A DNA stretch of 64,000 nucleotides from DASVNK01 sp036383895 (GCA_036383895.1 DASVNK010000022.1:49397-113396); one strand, 5' to 3'; positions 9,113-18,573 are shown, numbered from the stretch's first letter. The notes: generated from the sequence alone by a model not told the origin. Numbers and translations: made by a program.

Positions 9113-10465
9113 ATGAATCGACGAACATTCCTGAAGACCAGCATCACCAGCAGCGCAGCGATTGTGGCGGCGCGGCCTCAATTGTTTGCGGCGGATGAAA
9201 ACAAGCCATTGCGCGTGGCGTTGATCGGTTCGGGTTGGTACGGAAAGACCGATCTATTCCATTTAATCCAGGTGGCACCCGTTGAAGTGGTGGGTTTGTG
9301 CGACGTGGACAAGAAGATGGTCGAAGCCGCTGCGGAGTTGGTCTCCCAGCGGCAAGCGTCGAAGAAAAAGCCACCGGTGTTCGGCGACTACAGGAAATTA
9401 CTTTCAGAAGTTAAGCCAGAGGTGGTGCTGGTTGGCACGCCGGATCACTGGCATTGCCTGCCGACGATCGACGCGGTCAAAGCTGGAGCGGACGTTTATG
9501 TGCAAAAGCCGATCAGCTACGATGTGGTGGAAGGTGAAGCGATGGTCGCCGCTGCACGCAAATACAAACGCACGGTGCAGGTTGGCCTCGAACGTCGAAA
9601 CACACCGCACATTCTCGAAGCGCGTGATAAATACATCAAGAGCGGCGCACTGGGGAAAATCGCTTATGTCGATATTCACAGCTATTACGGCGGCGGGCGT
9701 GGTTTTGGCGCGAAGAGTTCGCCACCGCCGCACCTCGATTGGGAAATGTATGTCGGGCCGGCCAAGTGGCGCGACTACGCCGAAGGGATTCACCCGCGAC
9801 GTTGGCGCGACTGCCGCGAGTTCAGCAACGGCCAGACCGGGGATCTTTGCGTGCACTTGCTTGATGTGACGCGCATGGTCATGGACTTAAAGTGGCCGAA
9901 GAGCATCGCTTCGAGCGGCGGGATTCTAATGCGCAAGCCGGATATCGGCGTGAATGTCCACGACACACAGACCGCGATCTTTGATTACGGAGATGTCCAA
10001 CTCGTCTGGAACCAACGCAATTGGGGCGAAAATCCCGAACCGGATTTTCCATGGGCGGTTACCTATTACGGTGACAAAGGCACTCTTAAGTTGAGCGTCT
10101 GGCAATACGAATACATTCCGAAAGGTGGCGGAGCGCCAGTGCGCGTGAAAGCGCTCGAGGAACGCGAAAAATATCCTGAAGATCTTCAGCACAAGGAGAC
10201 CGAAATCTTTGCCGCACCGGCAAACCGCCGTATGATGCTCGATTTCGTCGAAGCACGCCGGACCGGAAAACGTCCGGTCGCGGACATTGAGGAAGGTCAT
10301 ATTTCCACCGCGTGCTGCATTATGGCGAATCTCTCGATGGAGATGGGCCGCAGCTTCAAGCTTGATCCTGCGACTGGCAGAGTTGTGGGAGATGAGGAAG
10401 CGAACCGACGTATGTTGGTTCCTTATCGCAGCCCGTGGCAACACCCCACCGCGGAGAACGTTTAG
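9113..10465 (+). CDS. Tat-exported Gfo/Idh/MocA-family oxidoreductase
   Basis: The start at 9113 is fixed by AAGGAG at 9101-9106 and by a twin-arginine leader (MNRRTFLKTS) that ends near AAD. The 450-residue product has the Rossmann fold (VALIGSGWYGKTDLF), an EKP-like QKPISYD motif and the C-terminal domain typical of periplasmic oxidoreductases common in Verrucomicrobiota and Planctomycetota. Family members act on sugars, sugar acids or inositols with tightly bound NAD(P), which explains folding before Tat export. The frame is open 90 bp further upstream, but that stretch lacks the leader. It stands alone, convergent with larA. Confidence 0.92.
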   Translation: MNRRTFLKTSITSSAAIVAARPQLFAADENKPLRVALIGSGWYGKTDLFHLIQVAPVEVVGLCDVDKKMVEAAAELVSQRQASKKKPPVFGDYRKLLSEVKPEVVLVGTPDHWHCLPTIDAVKAGADVYVQKPISYDVVEGEAMVAAARKYKRTVQVGLERRNTPHILEARDKYIKSGALGKIAYVDIHSYYGGGRGFGAKSSPPPHLDWEMYVGPAKWRDYAEGIHPRRWRDCREFSNGQTGDLCVHLLDVTRMVMDLKWPKSIASSGGILMRKPDIGVNVHDTQTAIFDYGDVQLVWNQRNWGENPEPDFPWAVTYYGDKGTLKLSVWQYEYIPKGGGAPVRVKALEEREKYPEDLQHKETEIFAAPANRRMMLDFVEARRTGKRPVADIEEGHISTACCIMANLSMEMGRSFKLDPATGRVVGDEEANRRMLVPYRSPWQHPTAENV

Positions 10466-10492
10466 GAGCCGCGGTGGCCTGCCCGCAAGAGA

Positions 10493-11761
10493 TCACGCTA
10501 AATAAGGAATCGTGAGCGGTCCCTGCGGGAGCACCGCGACGCGGGCGGTCGGACCGTAGTGGGCGAGTTTCTCGCGCACGGCGGCGGCGATGTCTTCGCA
10601 GGGTTTGAGGTGAGCTGCACGAAGGGTCTCTTCCGGGAGGCTGCTGTAGACGAGCACTTCGGCGCGGCGCTGGATGAGAGCCTGGATTTGCGCCTGCCAT
10701 TGTTCCGGTCGGACGAAATCGGCCGTGGTGAGCATGGTGAGAACTTCGGCGGAACTGGAAGCTTCGCGGAGTAGTTTATCGAGCGGGCTGCCGGCAGGAA
10801 CGCCCTCGCGACATTCGCAGGCGAGGATGATCGTGCCGCGTTCAGTAACGATGCGAGCGGCCGCGCTCATTCCTTTCACCCCTTGGTAAAGATTCATGTC
10901 GAGCGGGTAGCCGCTGTTCGTCGTCACGACGATTTCGAACGGAGACTTCACTTTCTGCATCGCGGATTTGCGGACGAATTCGTAGCCGGTGCGATGCGCT
11001 TCGATCAGGTCGCCGGCGAAAACACCGGTGATTGCGCGTGCTTCGTTGAGCGTGACATTCAGGAGGAAGCTGGGGCCGAGACGCAGAGCCACTTCGCGAA
11101 TTTCTTCCCAGATCGGATTTCCAGTGGTGATGCCAAACGTACTACGCGGGTCGCCAATGTTGCGGGCGTCATGGCTGGACATCACTGTCTCAAGCGCAGC
11201 GCAGCCGGGCATGATCCCTTTCGGGCCACCGCTGAAACCGGCGAAAAAATGTGGTTCAATGAAGCCGGTGATAATGCGCACGTCGGCCTCGGCGAGATGC
11301 TTATTAATGAGCGCGGGCGTGCCGTCATGCATCACGCCGAACTGCTTCATGACAGCATGATTTTCGGGTTCATGATTCAGCACGCGATAATTGCGCACGA
11401 CCTCCGGCGTGAGCATTTTTTCGAGTTCTGCTTCGGTATTCGGGCGGTGGGTGCCGAGCTGGTTTAGGAGAGTAATTTGATCGCGTCGAACGCCATTGGA
11501 TTCGAGATATTCGAGCACCCAGGGAATGATGCGATCGTTGGGCGTGGCGCGCGTGATGTCGGTGAAGGCGATGCAGATTTTGGAAGCGGGCTGGATCCAA
11601 TCGCGGAGCGGCTTGGCGGAGAGAGGGTTGGCGAGGGCGTTGAGGACGGCGCCTTTTTCATCCGGCACACCGAGCGCGTGGATCGGTTCAATGACGGTCG
11701 TGATGTCGTCCGGCAGGTCGACCTTGAGGTGACCTTGACCGTAAGCGAGCTTAACTTCCAT
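10493..11761 (-). CDS. larA: Nickel-dependent lactate racemase LarA-family protein
   Basis: A 422-residue LarA (DUF2088) protein. The residues that carry or serve the nickel-pincer cofactor in Lactiplantibacillus plantarum LarA (H108, H174, K184, H200) are all present three positions earlier: H105 (GTHR), H171 (EPHFFAGFSGG), K181 (GPKGIMPG) and H197 (SSHDAR). It should therefore bind the pyridinium-3,5-bisthiocarboxylic mononucleotide nickel pincer. The substrate may be lactate or another 2-hydroxyacid, because the family is diverse. The cofactor genes larB and larC lie about 37 kb away at 48.4-50.6 kb; larE is not in this window. Confidence 0.9.
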   Translation of the reverse strand: MEVKLAYGQGHLKVDLPDDITTVIEPIHALGVPDEKGAVLNALANPLSAKPLRDWIQPASKICIAFTDITRATPNDRIIPWVLEYLESNGVRRDQITLLNQLGTHRPNTEAELEKMLTPEVVRNYRVLNHEPENHAVMKQFGVMHDGTPALINKHLAEADVRIITGFIEPHFFAGFSGGPKGIMPGCAALETVMSSHDARNIGDPRSTFGITTGNPIWEEIREVALRLGPSFLLNVTLNEARAITGVFAGDLIEAHRTGYEFVRKSAMQKVKSPFEIVVTTNSGYPLDMNLYQGVKGMSAAARIVTERGTIILACECREGVPAGSPLDKLLREASSSAEVLTMLTTADFVRPEQWQAQIQALIQRRAEVLVYSSLPEETLRAAHLKPCEDIAAAVREKLAHYGPTARVAVLPQGPLTIPYLA

Positions 11762-11817
11762 AAAGCGACCTTAAGGCAGTCGCGAATTGATTTGAAGGAG
11801 CAAGATTAAGGCCGCTC

Positions 11818-12633
11818 TTAGGGTTGGGCGATCTGCGCCGTGTTCGGGACGCGGATGGCGCGGTAGGTGCGGCCGCGGAAGAGAGGATCGGTATCGATGA
11901 AAAGGGTCGGATTGTTGGAGACGATGAGGTTCGTGAGGGTGGTCCAGACAGGCGCGGCGAGGTTGGTGGTCGCCTGAATTTCGTATCGACCGCCGATAAC
12001 GCCTTCGAAGGTGATGACAGGCATGAGGCGCGCGCTGAGCAAGGTGGCCGCGACGGGGCGGAGGCTAACATCGTCGATGTAGTATTGCTTGATGGCGCCG
12101 GTGGAGGAGGGATTAAAAATCTCCAGCGTGTTGACGAAACTATTGAGATGAAACTGAATGCGATAGTACGCACGGCCGGATACAGGAACGATGGAAACGG
12201 TTTGGCCACCGAGCCTGATGCGCAGTGGCGCGGGAACGACACAGGCCGCGCAATCGTCAGCCTCAACCCAAAGGCCGAGTTCGTAGAAAGTGTTGGGTTG
12301 GGTGCGAACGGTGGTGCGAATGCCGCTTTGTTGGTCAAGAACGACTGCGTAAGAACCATGCGCGCTGCCCACCTTCGTATAAAACGGACTGAATTCACCG
12401 TTGTCGTCGATGACAGTCCAGGCCTGAATGAAATTATCACCACTGGAGAGGACGCGGGTGCTTTGCCCAGCAGGGAGGCCGGGAGACTCAAAGCTGCCGT
12501 TGATGACGGCGTTGGGCGGGAGGGTCTGAGCGCGGGGCGCGAGGGGCGCTGCGGCAGTTGCGATGGCTATGAGTAAAAGGAGCTCGGTTTTCAGCACGAG
12601 AACAGGGTGAAGCATCGAACGGCGGTTCTTCAA
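11818..12633 (-). CDS. Secreted protein with DUF642-like jelly-roll and C-terminal repeat domain
   Basis: A 271-residue protein with an N-terminal hydrophobic signal (LLLLIAIATAAA, cleavage near RAQ). The start of the mature part, VINGSFESPGLP, resembles DUF642/carbohydrate-binding jelly-roll domains, and the region to about 190 continues in that style. The C-terminal segment (GGRYEIQATTNLAAPVWTTL) matches a short domain seen at the ends of many verrucomicrobial secreted proteins. Likely exported or outer-membrane-associated; ligand unknown. Ends 56 bp from the larA start on the same strand, but no direct functional link is evident. Confidence 0.72.
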   Translation of the reverse strand: MKNRRSMLHPVLVLKTELLLLIAIATAAAPLAPRAQTLPPNAVINGSFESPGLPAGQSTRVLSSGDNFIQAWTVIDDNGEFSPFYTKVGSAHGSYAVVLDQQSGIRTTVRTQPNTFYELGLWVEADDCAACVVPAPLRIRLGGQTVSIVPVSGRAYYRIQFHLNSFVNTLEIFNPSSTGAIKQYYIDDVSLRPVAATLLSARLMPVITFEGVIGGRYEIQATTNLAAPVWTTLTNLIVSNNPTLFIDTDPLFRGRTYRAIRVPNTAQIAQP

Positions 12634-12787
12634 TCGGGAGAGTCCCTGAGCGGGAGGAATGTAGACTCCTGATGTTCGCTCGATCCGTGCAAAAAATAAA
12701 CTTCGAGTGCGCGGGCAGCGCGCCTATTCATTCACCGATGGCTCCGTTCACACCATTGTAAAGACGGCTGCTGCAGCGATCTCGTCC

Positions 12788-14128
12788 TCAATTGCCGCTT
12801 TCCCTAACCGCTGGCCGCGATACCGAAAACATTGTGCTGCGCTTGTTGTCCAATTCAACCGCTGCGCCGGGACTCGAGATCTGATACCCGGTCCCTGTCT
12901 CAAAATAAACCAGCGACTCGCCCTTCACTGGATCACGCAAAATTTCAGCGAGAAATGTCGGCACCAGCGCGTTTAAATCATCGGGCAAGCTTCCTTCATG
13001 TGCGACGCGATATCTTTCCACCGTGATCGCCGCCCGCGCACATCGAATCTGCGTCAGCAACGCCGCCTCTTTTCTAACCGCTTTGGCAAACGCCGGAAAA
13101 ACCCCGCGTGTGTGCGCGCAAAGCCGGCGCAACCCACTCGAGTAGCGGCGATCCAGCTCTTTCTCGAGCGCCTCAGTCTGCTGGTAAGCGGAGGGAAAGC
13201 CGTTCGTCATCGCCGCGATCAGTCCTTCCATCATCGCCAGATATTCGCGTTCGTCCCGGTCAATGATCCCGAGCATCTTGTATAACCCAGCGGATGCTCT
13301 CTCCTTCGTAGTTCCCGGCGCAGGCTGGGTGAGCTGGCCCGAACGGATGAGATCAAAACCCCGGATACCCAACGTCCTCTCGCCGGCGAGTGCCCGAAAA
13401 CGGCTCCGTGAACAATCCACCTCCGAGCCCTGAAGCGCTTGATCCAGCTCCTTCAATTGCTCCTCAGTGAAACTCACGTGATGCAGCGCAAACTCCAGGC
13501 TGTGCAGCGCGATCGCCGCACACGCAATCCGCACCAACTCCGAAATCATCAGCGGCTCATTGCGCAACGTCCCCGCCAGGAGAAAACCATTCCGCAGCGC
13601 TTCAAATGTCCTCTCAGCCTCACCGTTCGTCGCTGCATTCGCTGCCGCGTAGCGCAGCAAATTCGCCAGCTTCTTCAGTTCCGCCAAATGCGGCGGAATC
13701 GTTTGGATGTTCCCTTGGAATGTCAGCGGGTACCGCGCGCCGTTCAGCTTCAATGCTTCAGCAAGGATTTCGAGCGTCTCCTGATTGTTCTCGATATGGT
13801 CCGCAATCGCATTCGCGAACTCTGGCGAAAGACTCTGCGCGCCCTGCGGCAGGCTCATGCCCAACTCTTCTGATCGCTTAAACTTCTCAATCGCCCGCAG
13901 CACCCCCACCGCCGCATTACTAGAATCCGGAACGCGTTCATACCACTCGTTCAATTCTTCGAACTCCGCCGGCAAACCCGCCGCACGAATCCGCTCCAAC
14001 TCCTTGGAAATCTCTGTGCCCGTCTTTCTGGTCGCCACCCAAACACCCACCCCCATCACCACCGCCAGCAGCGCAAGGCAGGCAACTACCCTCCGCACCC
14101 AGCCCCATCGCTTCTGACTCGCTCTCAT
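12788..14128 (-). CDS. Membrane-anchored hypothetical protein
   Basis: A 446-residue protein with a single N-terminal membrane anchor (VVACLALLAVVMGVGVWVA, about residues 14-32) and a large helical extracytoplasmic part. No enzymatic motif is visible. The C-terminal half (TVERYRVAHEGSLPDDLNALVP) resembles segments of verrucomicrobial and planctomycete pseudopilin-associated or unknown periplasmic proteins in which a 'G-S-L-P-x-x-L' motif recurs. It starts inside the stop of a 35-codon hydrophobic ORF (ATGA overlap), so the two may be translationally coupled. Function unknown. Confidence 0.72.
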   Translation of the reverse strand: MRASQKRWGWVRRVVACLALLAVVMGVGVWVATRKTGTEISKELERIRAAGLPAEFEELNEWYERVPDSSNAAVGVLRAIEKFKRSEELGMSLPQGAQSLSPEFANAIADHIENNQETLEILAEALKLNGARYPLTFQGNIQTIPPHLAELKKLANLLRYAAANAATNGEAERTFEALRNGFLLAGTLRNEPLMISELVRIACAAIALHSLEFALHHVSFTEEQLKELDQALQGSEVDCSRSRFRALAGERTLGIRGFDLIRSGQLTQPAPGTTKERASAGLYKMLGIIDRDEREYLAMMEGLIAAMTNGFPSAYQQTEALEKELDRRYSSGLRRLCAHTRGVFPAFAKAVRKEAALLTQIRCARAAITVERYRVAHEGSLPDDLNALVPTFLAEILRDPVKGESLVYFETGTGYQISSPGAAVELDNKRSTMFSVSRPAVRESGN

Positions 14129-14232
14129 TCAATTCCCACTAACCTCCGAACCAACGCATCTAGAACCGAGGCGCACCCCGCCATCAACCCGATAAGCATC
14201 AACACCCAAACCTCAAACGCAGCGGATTCCAT
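14125..14232 (-). CDS. Possible 35-residue single-pass membrane peptide
   Basis: A 35-codon frame runs from ATG 14232 to TGA 14125. The product is one hydrophobic helix (VWVLMLIGLMAGC) with a short basic end. The stop overlaps the ATG of the 446-residue gene in an ATGA arrangement, the same overlap style as other operons in this window. A weak purine-rich sequence (GGGATGAA) precedes the ATG. It could be a real small membrane protein or a leader peptide; without comparison the call is tentative. Confidence 0.42.
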   Translation of the reverse strand: MESAAFEVWVLMLIGLMAGCASVLDALVRRLVGIE

Positions 14233-14769
14233 TTCATCCCAAACCCTTTGGACAACTCAATAGCTCATTCGTCACCTCTCGCCCTCCTCTGCGGCCGCTG
14301 CGTCAGTCTTTTGTTCTCACCAGGATGTATTCGCGCCAGATTAACGCTTGCATCGGAATTTAACATTATCCACATTCGCTTTGGCAGTGCAGGAGCACGT
14401 GGTTGAATAGGACTCCGTTCGAGTGACCGGATTTCCATTCATCCCCGCGACCAGAAGGACTCGGTTCTTTCCGCTTCCTGTTCAGGCCAGAATTTGAGCC
14501 ATGAAGCCAATGATGTTTTCTCGTCGCCACTGCGGGATGAATTCTCGCCACTGGTGTTTAACCTTCGACATGAGCCGCATATCGCAACAACTAACGCGTA
14601 CTTACGTGCTGGATGGGCGTCCGGAAGCCCCTGTAATTCCGAAGCTTACAAATTTTTCATTCGCCGTAACTTCCGTTTTAACATCCGCCAGCCGCACCCC
14701 AGAATCTCGCAATTGTCCCTTTCTCCCGATTGACCTAGCTGCTACCCTCACCCGCTCGTCGCCGGACCT
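14233..14769. other. 537-bp gap with no convincing gene
   Basis: The gap lies between the divergent genes at 14125-14232 and 14770-15996. Short open frames exist on both strands but have no ribosome-binding site, no family resemblance and no codon pattern like the neighbours. The stretch must contain the promoters for both directions. I see no tRNA, repeat or terminator in it. Confidence 0.5.
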
Positions 14770-15996
14770 ATGAAACCGCGAATCACCTTTGCCGTCCTGC
14801 TCGTCGCGTTTAACTGCGCGATGTGGTTCGCCTTTGTCCGTAAACAACCGGCGGCCAAGGTTCAGACGCCCCCGCCGGCAACCAACCTCGTCACCGCGTC
14901 TGCGGAACCAGCGCCCGCCCCCGTCATCGTAGTCCGCACGAACGCCTTCAACTGGGAACAACTCGAAGCGGAAGATTATCGCTCGTACATCCAGCGGCTC
15001 CGCGGTATTGGTTGTCCCGAGCAAACCATCCGCGACATCGTCATCGCCGATCTCGAGAAGCTGATGGCCCCTCGCGTTCAGGAAATCGAAGGCCACAAGG
15101 AGCCGCCGAAGTATTGGAAGCCCGATCGCAAGGAACTCATCCGCACGGTCGATGTGCTGGAAAAATCTTCGAAAAAACAGGAAGTCGATTTTGAGAAGCG
15201 CGAAATCATCCGCGAACTCCTCGGTGTCGACCTGGCCGCCGAACGCACCAAAGCAACCGGCGAAACCGATTTCTACGAGGAGCGCCTCACTTTCCTAGAT
15301 GCGGACAAACGCACTCGCGTCCGCATGATCATGGAGAAAGCCAACCGTGAAGAAATCGCGCTGCGCGAAAAATCCTGGCTCGAAAATGACGAACTCACTC
15401 CCGAGGAACGCCAGAAGCTGCGCGAAATCGCCGCCGCGAAGGAACGCGAAGTCGCCGGCCTGCTCAGCCCGGAAGAACTCGACCAGTACCATCTCTGGTT
15501 CTCAGACAGCGCTTACAAAGTGCGCGATTCCTTCTTCGCCATGGAACCCAGCGAGCAGGATTTTCTCGCGATCTACCAATTGCAACGTGAGTTCGATTCC
15601 GAGTGGACCAGCAAGGATACAAACTCACTTACTCCCAATGAACGTGCCCTCTACGAAAAAGCGCAGAGCGATTACGAAGCAAAAATCCGCGAGCAACTCG
15701 GCGAAGATCGCTACGACGAATACCGCCGCTCCCGCGACGACGATTACCAGCAACTCCAGGCCGCCGCCGCCCAATTCGGTTTAAACACCGGCATCGCCTC
15801 CGAGGTTTACGGTTTCAAAAAAGTTCTCGAAGAAGAACGCGCGCGCGTCCGTGAAATGGGCCTCACTCCCGATCAACAATACCGCGTCTTCAAAGCCCTG
15901 GCCGACGAAGCCGAACGCGCCGTCATTGAAGTCATGGGCCCCAAACCGTTCCGCTACTACGTCCGCAGTGGCGCAGGTAAATGGATTTCCGAATGA
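14770..15996 (+). CDS. Membrane-anchored, highly charged helical protein of unknown function
   Basis: A 408-residue protein with an N-terminal membrane segment (FAVLLVAFNCAMWFAFV, about 7-23), a Pro/Ala-rich linker and then a long, strongly charged, probably helical or coiled-coil body rich in Glu, Arg and Lys. The segment after the linker (NWEQLEAEDYRSYIQRLR) is a theme I associate with verrucomicrobial hypothetical proteins often coded beside RNA polymerase sigma factor or secretion genes, but no function follows from it. Its stop overlaps the start of the DUF192 gene (ATGA), so it heads a three-gene operon. Confidence 0.75.
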   Translation: MKPRITFAVLLVAFNCAMWFAFVRKQPAAKVQTPPPATNLVTASAEPAPAPVIVVRTNAFNWEQLEAEDYRSYIQRLRGIGCPEQTIRDIVIADLEKLMAPRVQEIEGHKEPPKYWKPDRKELIRTVDVLEKSSKKQEVDFEKREIIRELLGVDLAAERTKATGETDFYEERLTFLDADKRTRVRMIMEKANREEIALREKSWLENDELTPEERQKLREIAAAKEREVAGLLSPEELDQYHLWFSDSAYKVRDSFFAMEPSEQDFLAIYQLQREFDSEWTSKDTNSLTPNERALYEKAQSDYEAKIREQLGEDRYDEYRRSRDDDYQQLQAAAAQFGLNTGIASEVYGFKKVLEEERARVREMGLTPDQQYRVFKALADEAERAVIEVMGPKPFRYYVRSGAGKWISE

Positions 15997-16613
15997 AAAT
16001 AACCAACTTCACCCGAATCCTAGCAGCACTCGCTTCAGTGCTATCTGCGGTTCTCCTTTGCGCCTGCAACGGCAACAGCTCCACCGCTACACAATCTGCC
16101 CCGGCAGGGCAGGGGACCACTCCCTCCACGCCGTCTCAGGCCACTCTCCCGGAAGTAACCCAACCCGTCGCTCTCGCTCAGCCCGGTTACTCTAATCAAC
16201 CCAGAGGCAACCCGCAGCCAAAACTCCCCGTCCTCAAACTCTGGGTCGGCACTAACGAAGTCGCCGCTGAAATCGCCTCCACTCTCGACCAGATCCGCAC
16301 CGGCATGATGTTCCGCACCAACATGGCCGAGATGGAAGGAATGCTCTTCGTTTTTCCTCAACCGCAGCAGGTCGCCTTCTACATGAAGAACACCCTCGTT
16401 CCGCTCACCTGCGCTTACATCGATCCTGACGGCAACATCCTCGAGATCTACGACATGAAGCCGCTGGACGAAACATCCCTCCCATCTAAATCACAAGAGA
16501 TCCAGTACGTCCTCGAAATGAAACAAGGCTGGTTCGAACGTCACGGCATCAAACCGGGTGTCGCTATCTCCACCGAGCGAGGCACCTTCCCGCAAACTTT
16601 TCGCCGACGTTAA
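15993..16613 (+). CDS. DUF192-domain lipoprotein
   Basis: The ATG at 15993 overlaps the previous stop by four bases (ATGA) and gives a lipoprotein-type signal ending in LLCAC, so the mature protein is probably lipid-anchored. After a Ser/Thr/Pro/Gln-rich linker comes a DUF192 domain of about 110 residues (LRV-like start WVGTNEVAAEIA; GMMFRTNMAEMEGMLFVF; FYMKNTLVPL; YVLEMKQGWFERHGIKPG). DUF192 proteins are small periplasmic or cytoplasmic proteins of unknown biochemistry. The gene sits between a membrane protein and a 2-hydroxyacid dehydrogenase with no gaps, so co-expression is likely. Confidence 0.9.
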   Translation: MKITNFTRILAALASVLSAVLLCACNGNSSTATQSAPAGQGTTPSTPSQATLPEVTQPVALAQPGYSNQPRGNPQPKLPVLKLWVGTNEVAAEIASTLDQIRTGMMFRTNMAEMEGMLFVFPQPQQVAFYMKNTLVPLTCAYIDPDGNILEIYDMKPLDETSLPSKSQEIQYVLEMKQGWFERHGIKPGVAISTERGTFPQTFRRR

Positions 16614-17666
16614 ATGTCCCGCTTCAAAGCTGTCCTCGTCGAGCACGGCTACAGCTCGGTCCAATACGAGCGCGACATCATCGAAGCCGCCAACGGCGAG
16701 TTCGTCGATTGCGACAAACTCCCGTTAGCCGAGGCCTGGCCCAGGTGCCGGGATGCGGATGCCGTCATGGTCCGCCGGGTCCAGGTCACACCGGAGCTGA
16801 TCAGCCAGCTAACGAACTGCCGTATCCTCCTCCGCTACGGTGTCGGCGTGGACAACATCGACCTCGCCGCGGCGACTCGCGCGGGCATCATCGTGGGCCA
16901 CGTTCCCATCTACTGTCAGGACGAAGTCTCCACCCACGCCATTTGCCTTATGCTCGCCTGCGTTCGCCGCCTCGTCCCAACTCTCGATAAAATGCGCGTT
17001 GGCGGTTGGGACGTTCATCGCGTCGATCCCATCTACCGCCTCGCCGGCAAAACTATCGGCCTCATCGGTCTCGGCACACTCGGTCAAGCGACCGCCCGCA
17101 AACTCCAAACCTGGAACGTCCGCCTCCTGGCCGCCGATCCCTACCTCGACGAATCAATTGCCGGGTCGCTCAACGTCTCCCTCGTCCCGATGAACACCCT
17201 CCTTGCCGAATCCGACATCATCTCCCTCCACGTCCCGCTCCTCCCCGAAACGACCCACCTAATCAACGACCGCACCCTCACTCAAATGAAACGCGGCTCC
17301 GTTCTCGTGAACACCGCCCGTGGTCCCGTTGTCGACGGTGCCTCCGTCCTCTGGGCGCTCGACTCCGGCCAACTCAGTTGCGCCGCCCTCGACGTCTTCG
17401 AAGAAGAACCCCTCCCGCCAAACACTCCTCTCCGGTCGCACCCCCGCCTCCTCGTCACCGACCACACCGCCTGGTATTCCGAAGAATCCCAAATCGAACT
17501 CCAGCAACGCGCAGCACGCGAAGTGGTCCGCGCCTGCACCGGCTCGCTTCCGGAAGCCATCGCGAACCCAGAAGTCCTCTCTCAGCTCGGCCGCGCCGCC
17601 GAATGGACGCCGAACCATCTCGCGACGTGGCAACATCGCCGCTCGCAGGAACTCAAATCGCCTTAA
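16614..17666 (+). CDS. D-isomer-specific 2-hydroxyacid dehydrogenase (CtBP/SerA-like)
   Basis: A 350-residue NAD-dependent dehydrogenase. The Rossmann motif GLIGLGTLGQATA lies near 150. The catalytic Arg is in NTARGPVVD, the Glu in FEEEPLPP and the His in TDHTAWYS. The sequence around RYGVGVDNIDL and the C-terminal YSEES resemble the C-terminal-binding-protein-like subgroup rather than phosphoglycerate dehydrogenase with an ACT domain, which is absent here. It reduces 2-oxoacids to D-2-hydroxyacids; the substrate is unknown. The ATG follows the DUF192 stop with no spacer. Confidence 0.9.
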   Translation: MSRFKAVLVEHGYSSVQYERDIIEAANGEFVDCDKLPLAEAWPRCRDADAVMVRRVQVTPELISQLTNCRILLRYGVGVDNIDLAAATRAGIIVGHVPIYCQDEVSTHAICLMLACVRRLVPTLDKMRVGGWDVHRVDPIYRLAGKTIGLIGLGTLGQATARKLQTWNVRLLAADPYLDESIAGSLNVSLVPMNTLLAESDIISLHVPLLPETTHLINDRTLTQMKRGSVLVNTARGPVVDGASVLWALDSGQLSCAALDVFEEEPLPPNTPLRSHPRLLVTDHTAWYSEESQIELQQRAAREVVRACTGSLPEAIANPEVLSQLGRAAEWTPNHLATWQHRRSQELKSP

Positions 17667-17796
17667 CCTTAATCCGTCTTCTAAATACCCCTGATACTTT
17701 TAACGGGGAACCTGAGCCTACCGCTTTCGTTTTGCGCACTTACCTTGTAAAGGGTTGTGCGGCCCTCGCTGCGCGCCCATGAACAATAAAGTGGAT

Positions 17797-18474
17797 ATGA
17801 AAAAACAATTCTTTGCTCTGGGAACCGCGGCCCTCATGACCGCTGCTCTCCCCTCAATCGCGGCTGATGCCGAAGTCGAAGTTAAGACGGATGTCGATAA
17901 ACCAAAAACCGAAGCCCGCACTGAAATCAAACGCAAGGGCGACGTCGATACAGACGTCCGCGTTGATCGCCAATCCGTCAAACGCACGGACAAAGCAAGC
18001 GGCTTGATTGGAATGGAAGTTCGCAACCGTCAAAACGAAAAGCTCGGCGAAATCAAAGACCTCGTTATGGACATGAATTCCGGAAAAGTTTCCTACGTCG
18101 TTCTGTCGGTAGGAGGATTTCTTGGAATCGGCGAGAAGCTGATCGCCTTGCCCCCGAACGTAGCGAAAGTCGGCGACAATCCCGAATACATCGTCCTCGA
18201 TGCGGACAAAGCCAAGATTCAGGCTGCTCCTGGTTTTGCCGCGACCGCCTGGCCAGCTCCGAACGATCCCGAAGTGAATCGTTACTGGACTGATCTGAAG
18301 GCCACGGGTTCCGCCGCCTCGAGCGAAAAAGGCCGGGACATCGATGTTGATGCCGATGTGGACGTCGATAAGAAGAAAGCATCCGGCAAAGTCGATGTCG
18401 ATACCGACAAAAAGAAGATCTACACCGACGCCGATAAAGACCGCAACGTGAAGGTCGAAGTGGAAAAAGATTAA
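17797..18474 (+). CDS. Exported PRC-barrel protein with Asp/Lys-rich repeats
   Basis: The frame opens at 17755, but ATG 17797 begins a clean signal peptide (MKKQFFALGTAALMTAALPS). After an Asp/Lys/Val-rich stretch comes a PRC-barrel (about 75-150; GMEVRNRQNEKLGEIKDLV, then GKVSYVVLSVGGFLGIGEKL). The tail is an acidic low-complexity repeat of the type DVDVDKKK. Stress- or envelope-related PRC-barrel proteins of this kind occur in many soil bacteria; the repeats could bind cations. A strong intrinsic terminator follows at 18499-18523, so this is a single transcription unit or the end of one. Confidence 0.85.
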   Translation: MKKQFFALGTAALMTAALPSIAADAEVEVKTDVDKPKTEARTEIKRKGDVDTDVRVDRQSVKRTDKASGLIGMEVRNRQNEKLGEIKDLVMDMNSGKVSYVVLSVGGFLGIGEKLIALPPNVAKVGDNPEYIVLDADKAKIQAAPGFAATAWPAPNDPEVNRYWTDLKATGSAASSEKGRDIDVDADVDVDKKKASGKVDVDTDKKKIYTDADKDRNVKVEVEKD

Positions 18475-18498
18475 GCTCTTGAATTGTGAATTGCTGCA

Positions 18499-18523
18499 GG
18501 GGCTGATTTCGTCAGCCCCTTTT
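18499..18523 (+). terminator. Intrinsic terminator after the PRC-barrel gene
   Basis: An 8-bp perfect stem (GGGGCTGA, 18499-18506, with TCAGCCCC, 18512-18519) and a 5-base loop are followed by four T. It lies 25 bp after the PRC-barrel stop. Confidence 0.8.
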
Positions 18524-18573
18524 GCTTGGGCGCGGTCGCTTGACGCAGCGCAGCGCACCGCAAAGGATACCGC

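Noticed and set aside
11824..12576. 250-codon plus-strand frame opposite the secreted protein at 11818-12633
   Set aside because: Low-complexity Gly/Arg/Asp content without a start signal; the minus-strand gene has a signal peptide and domain features.
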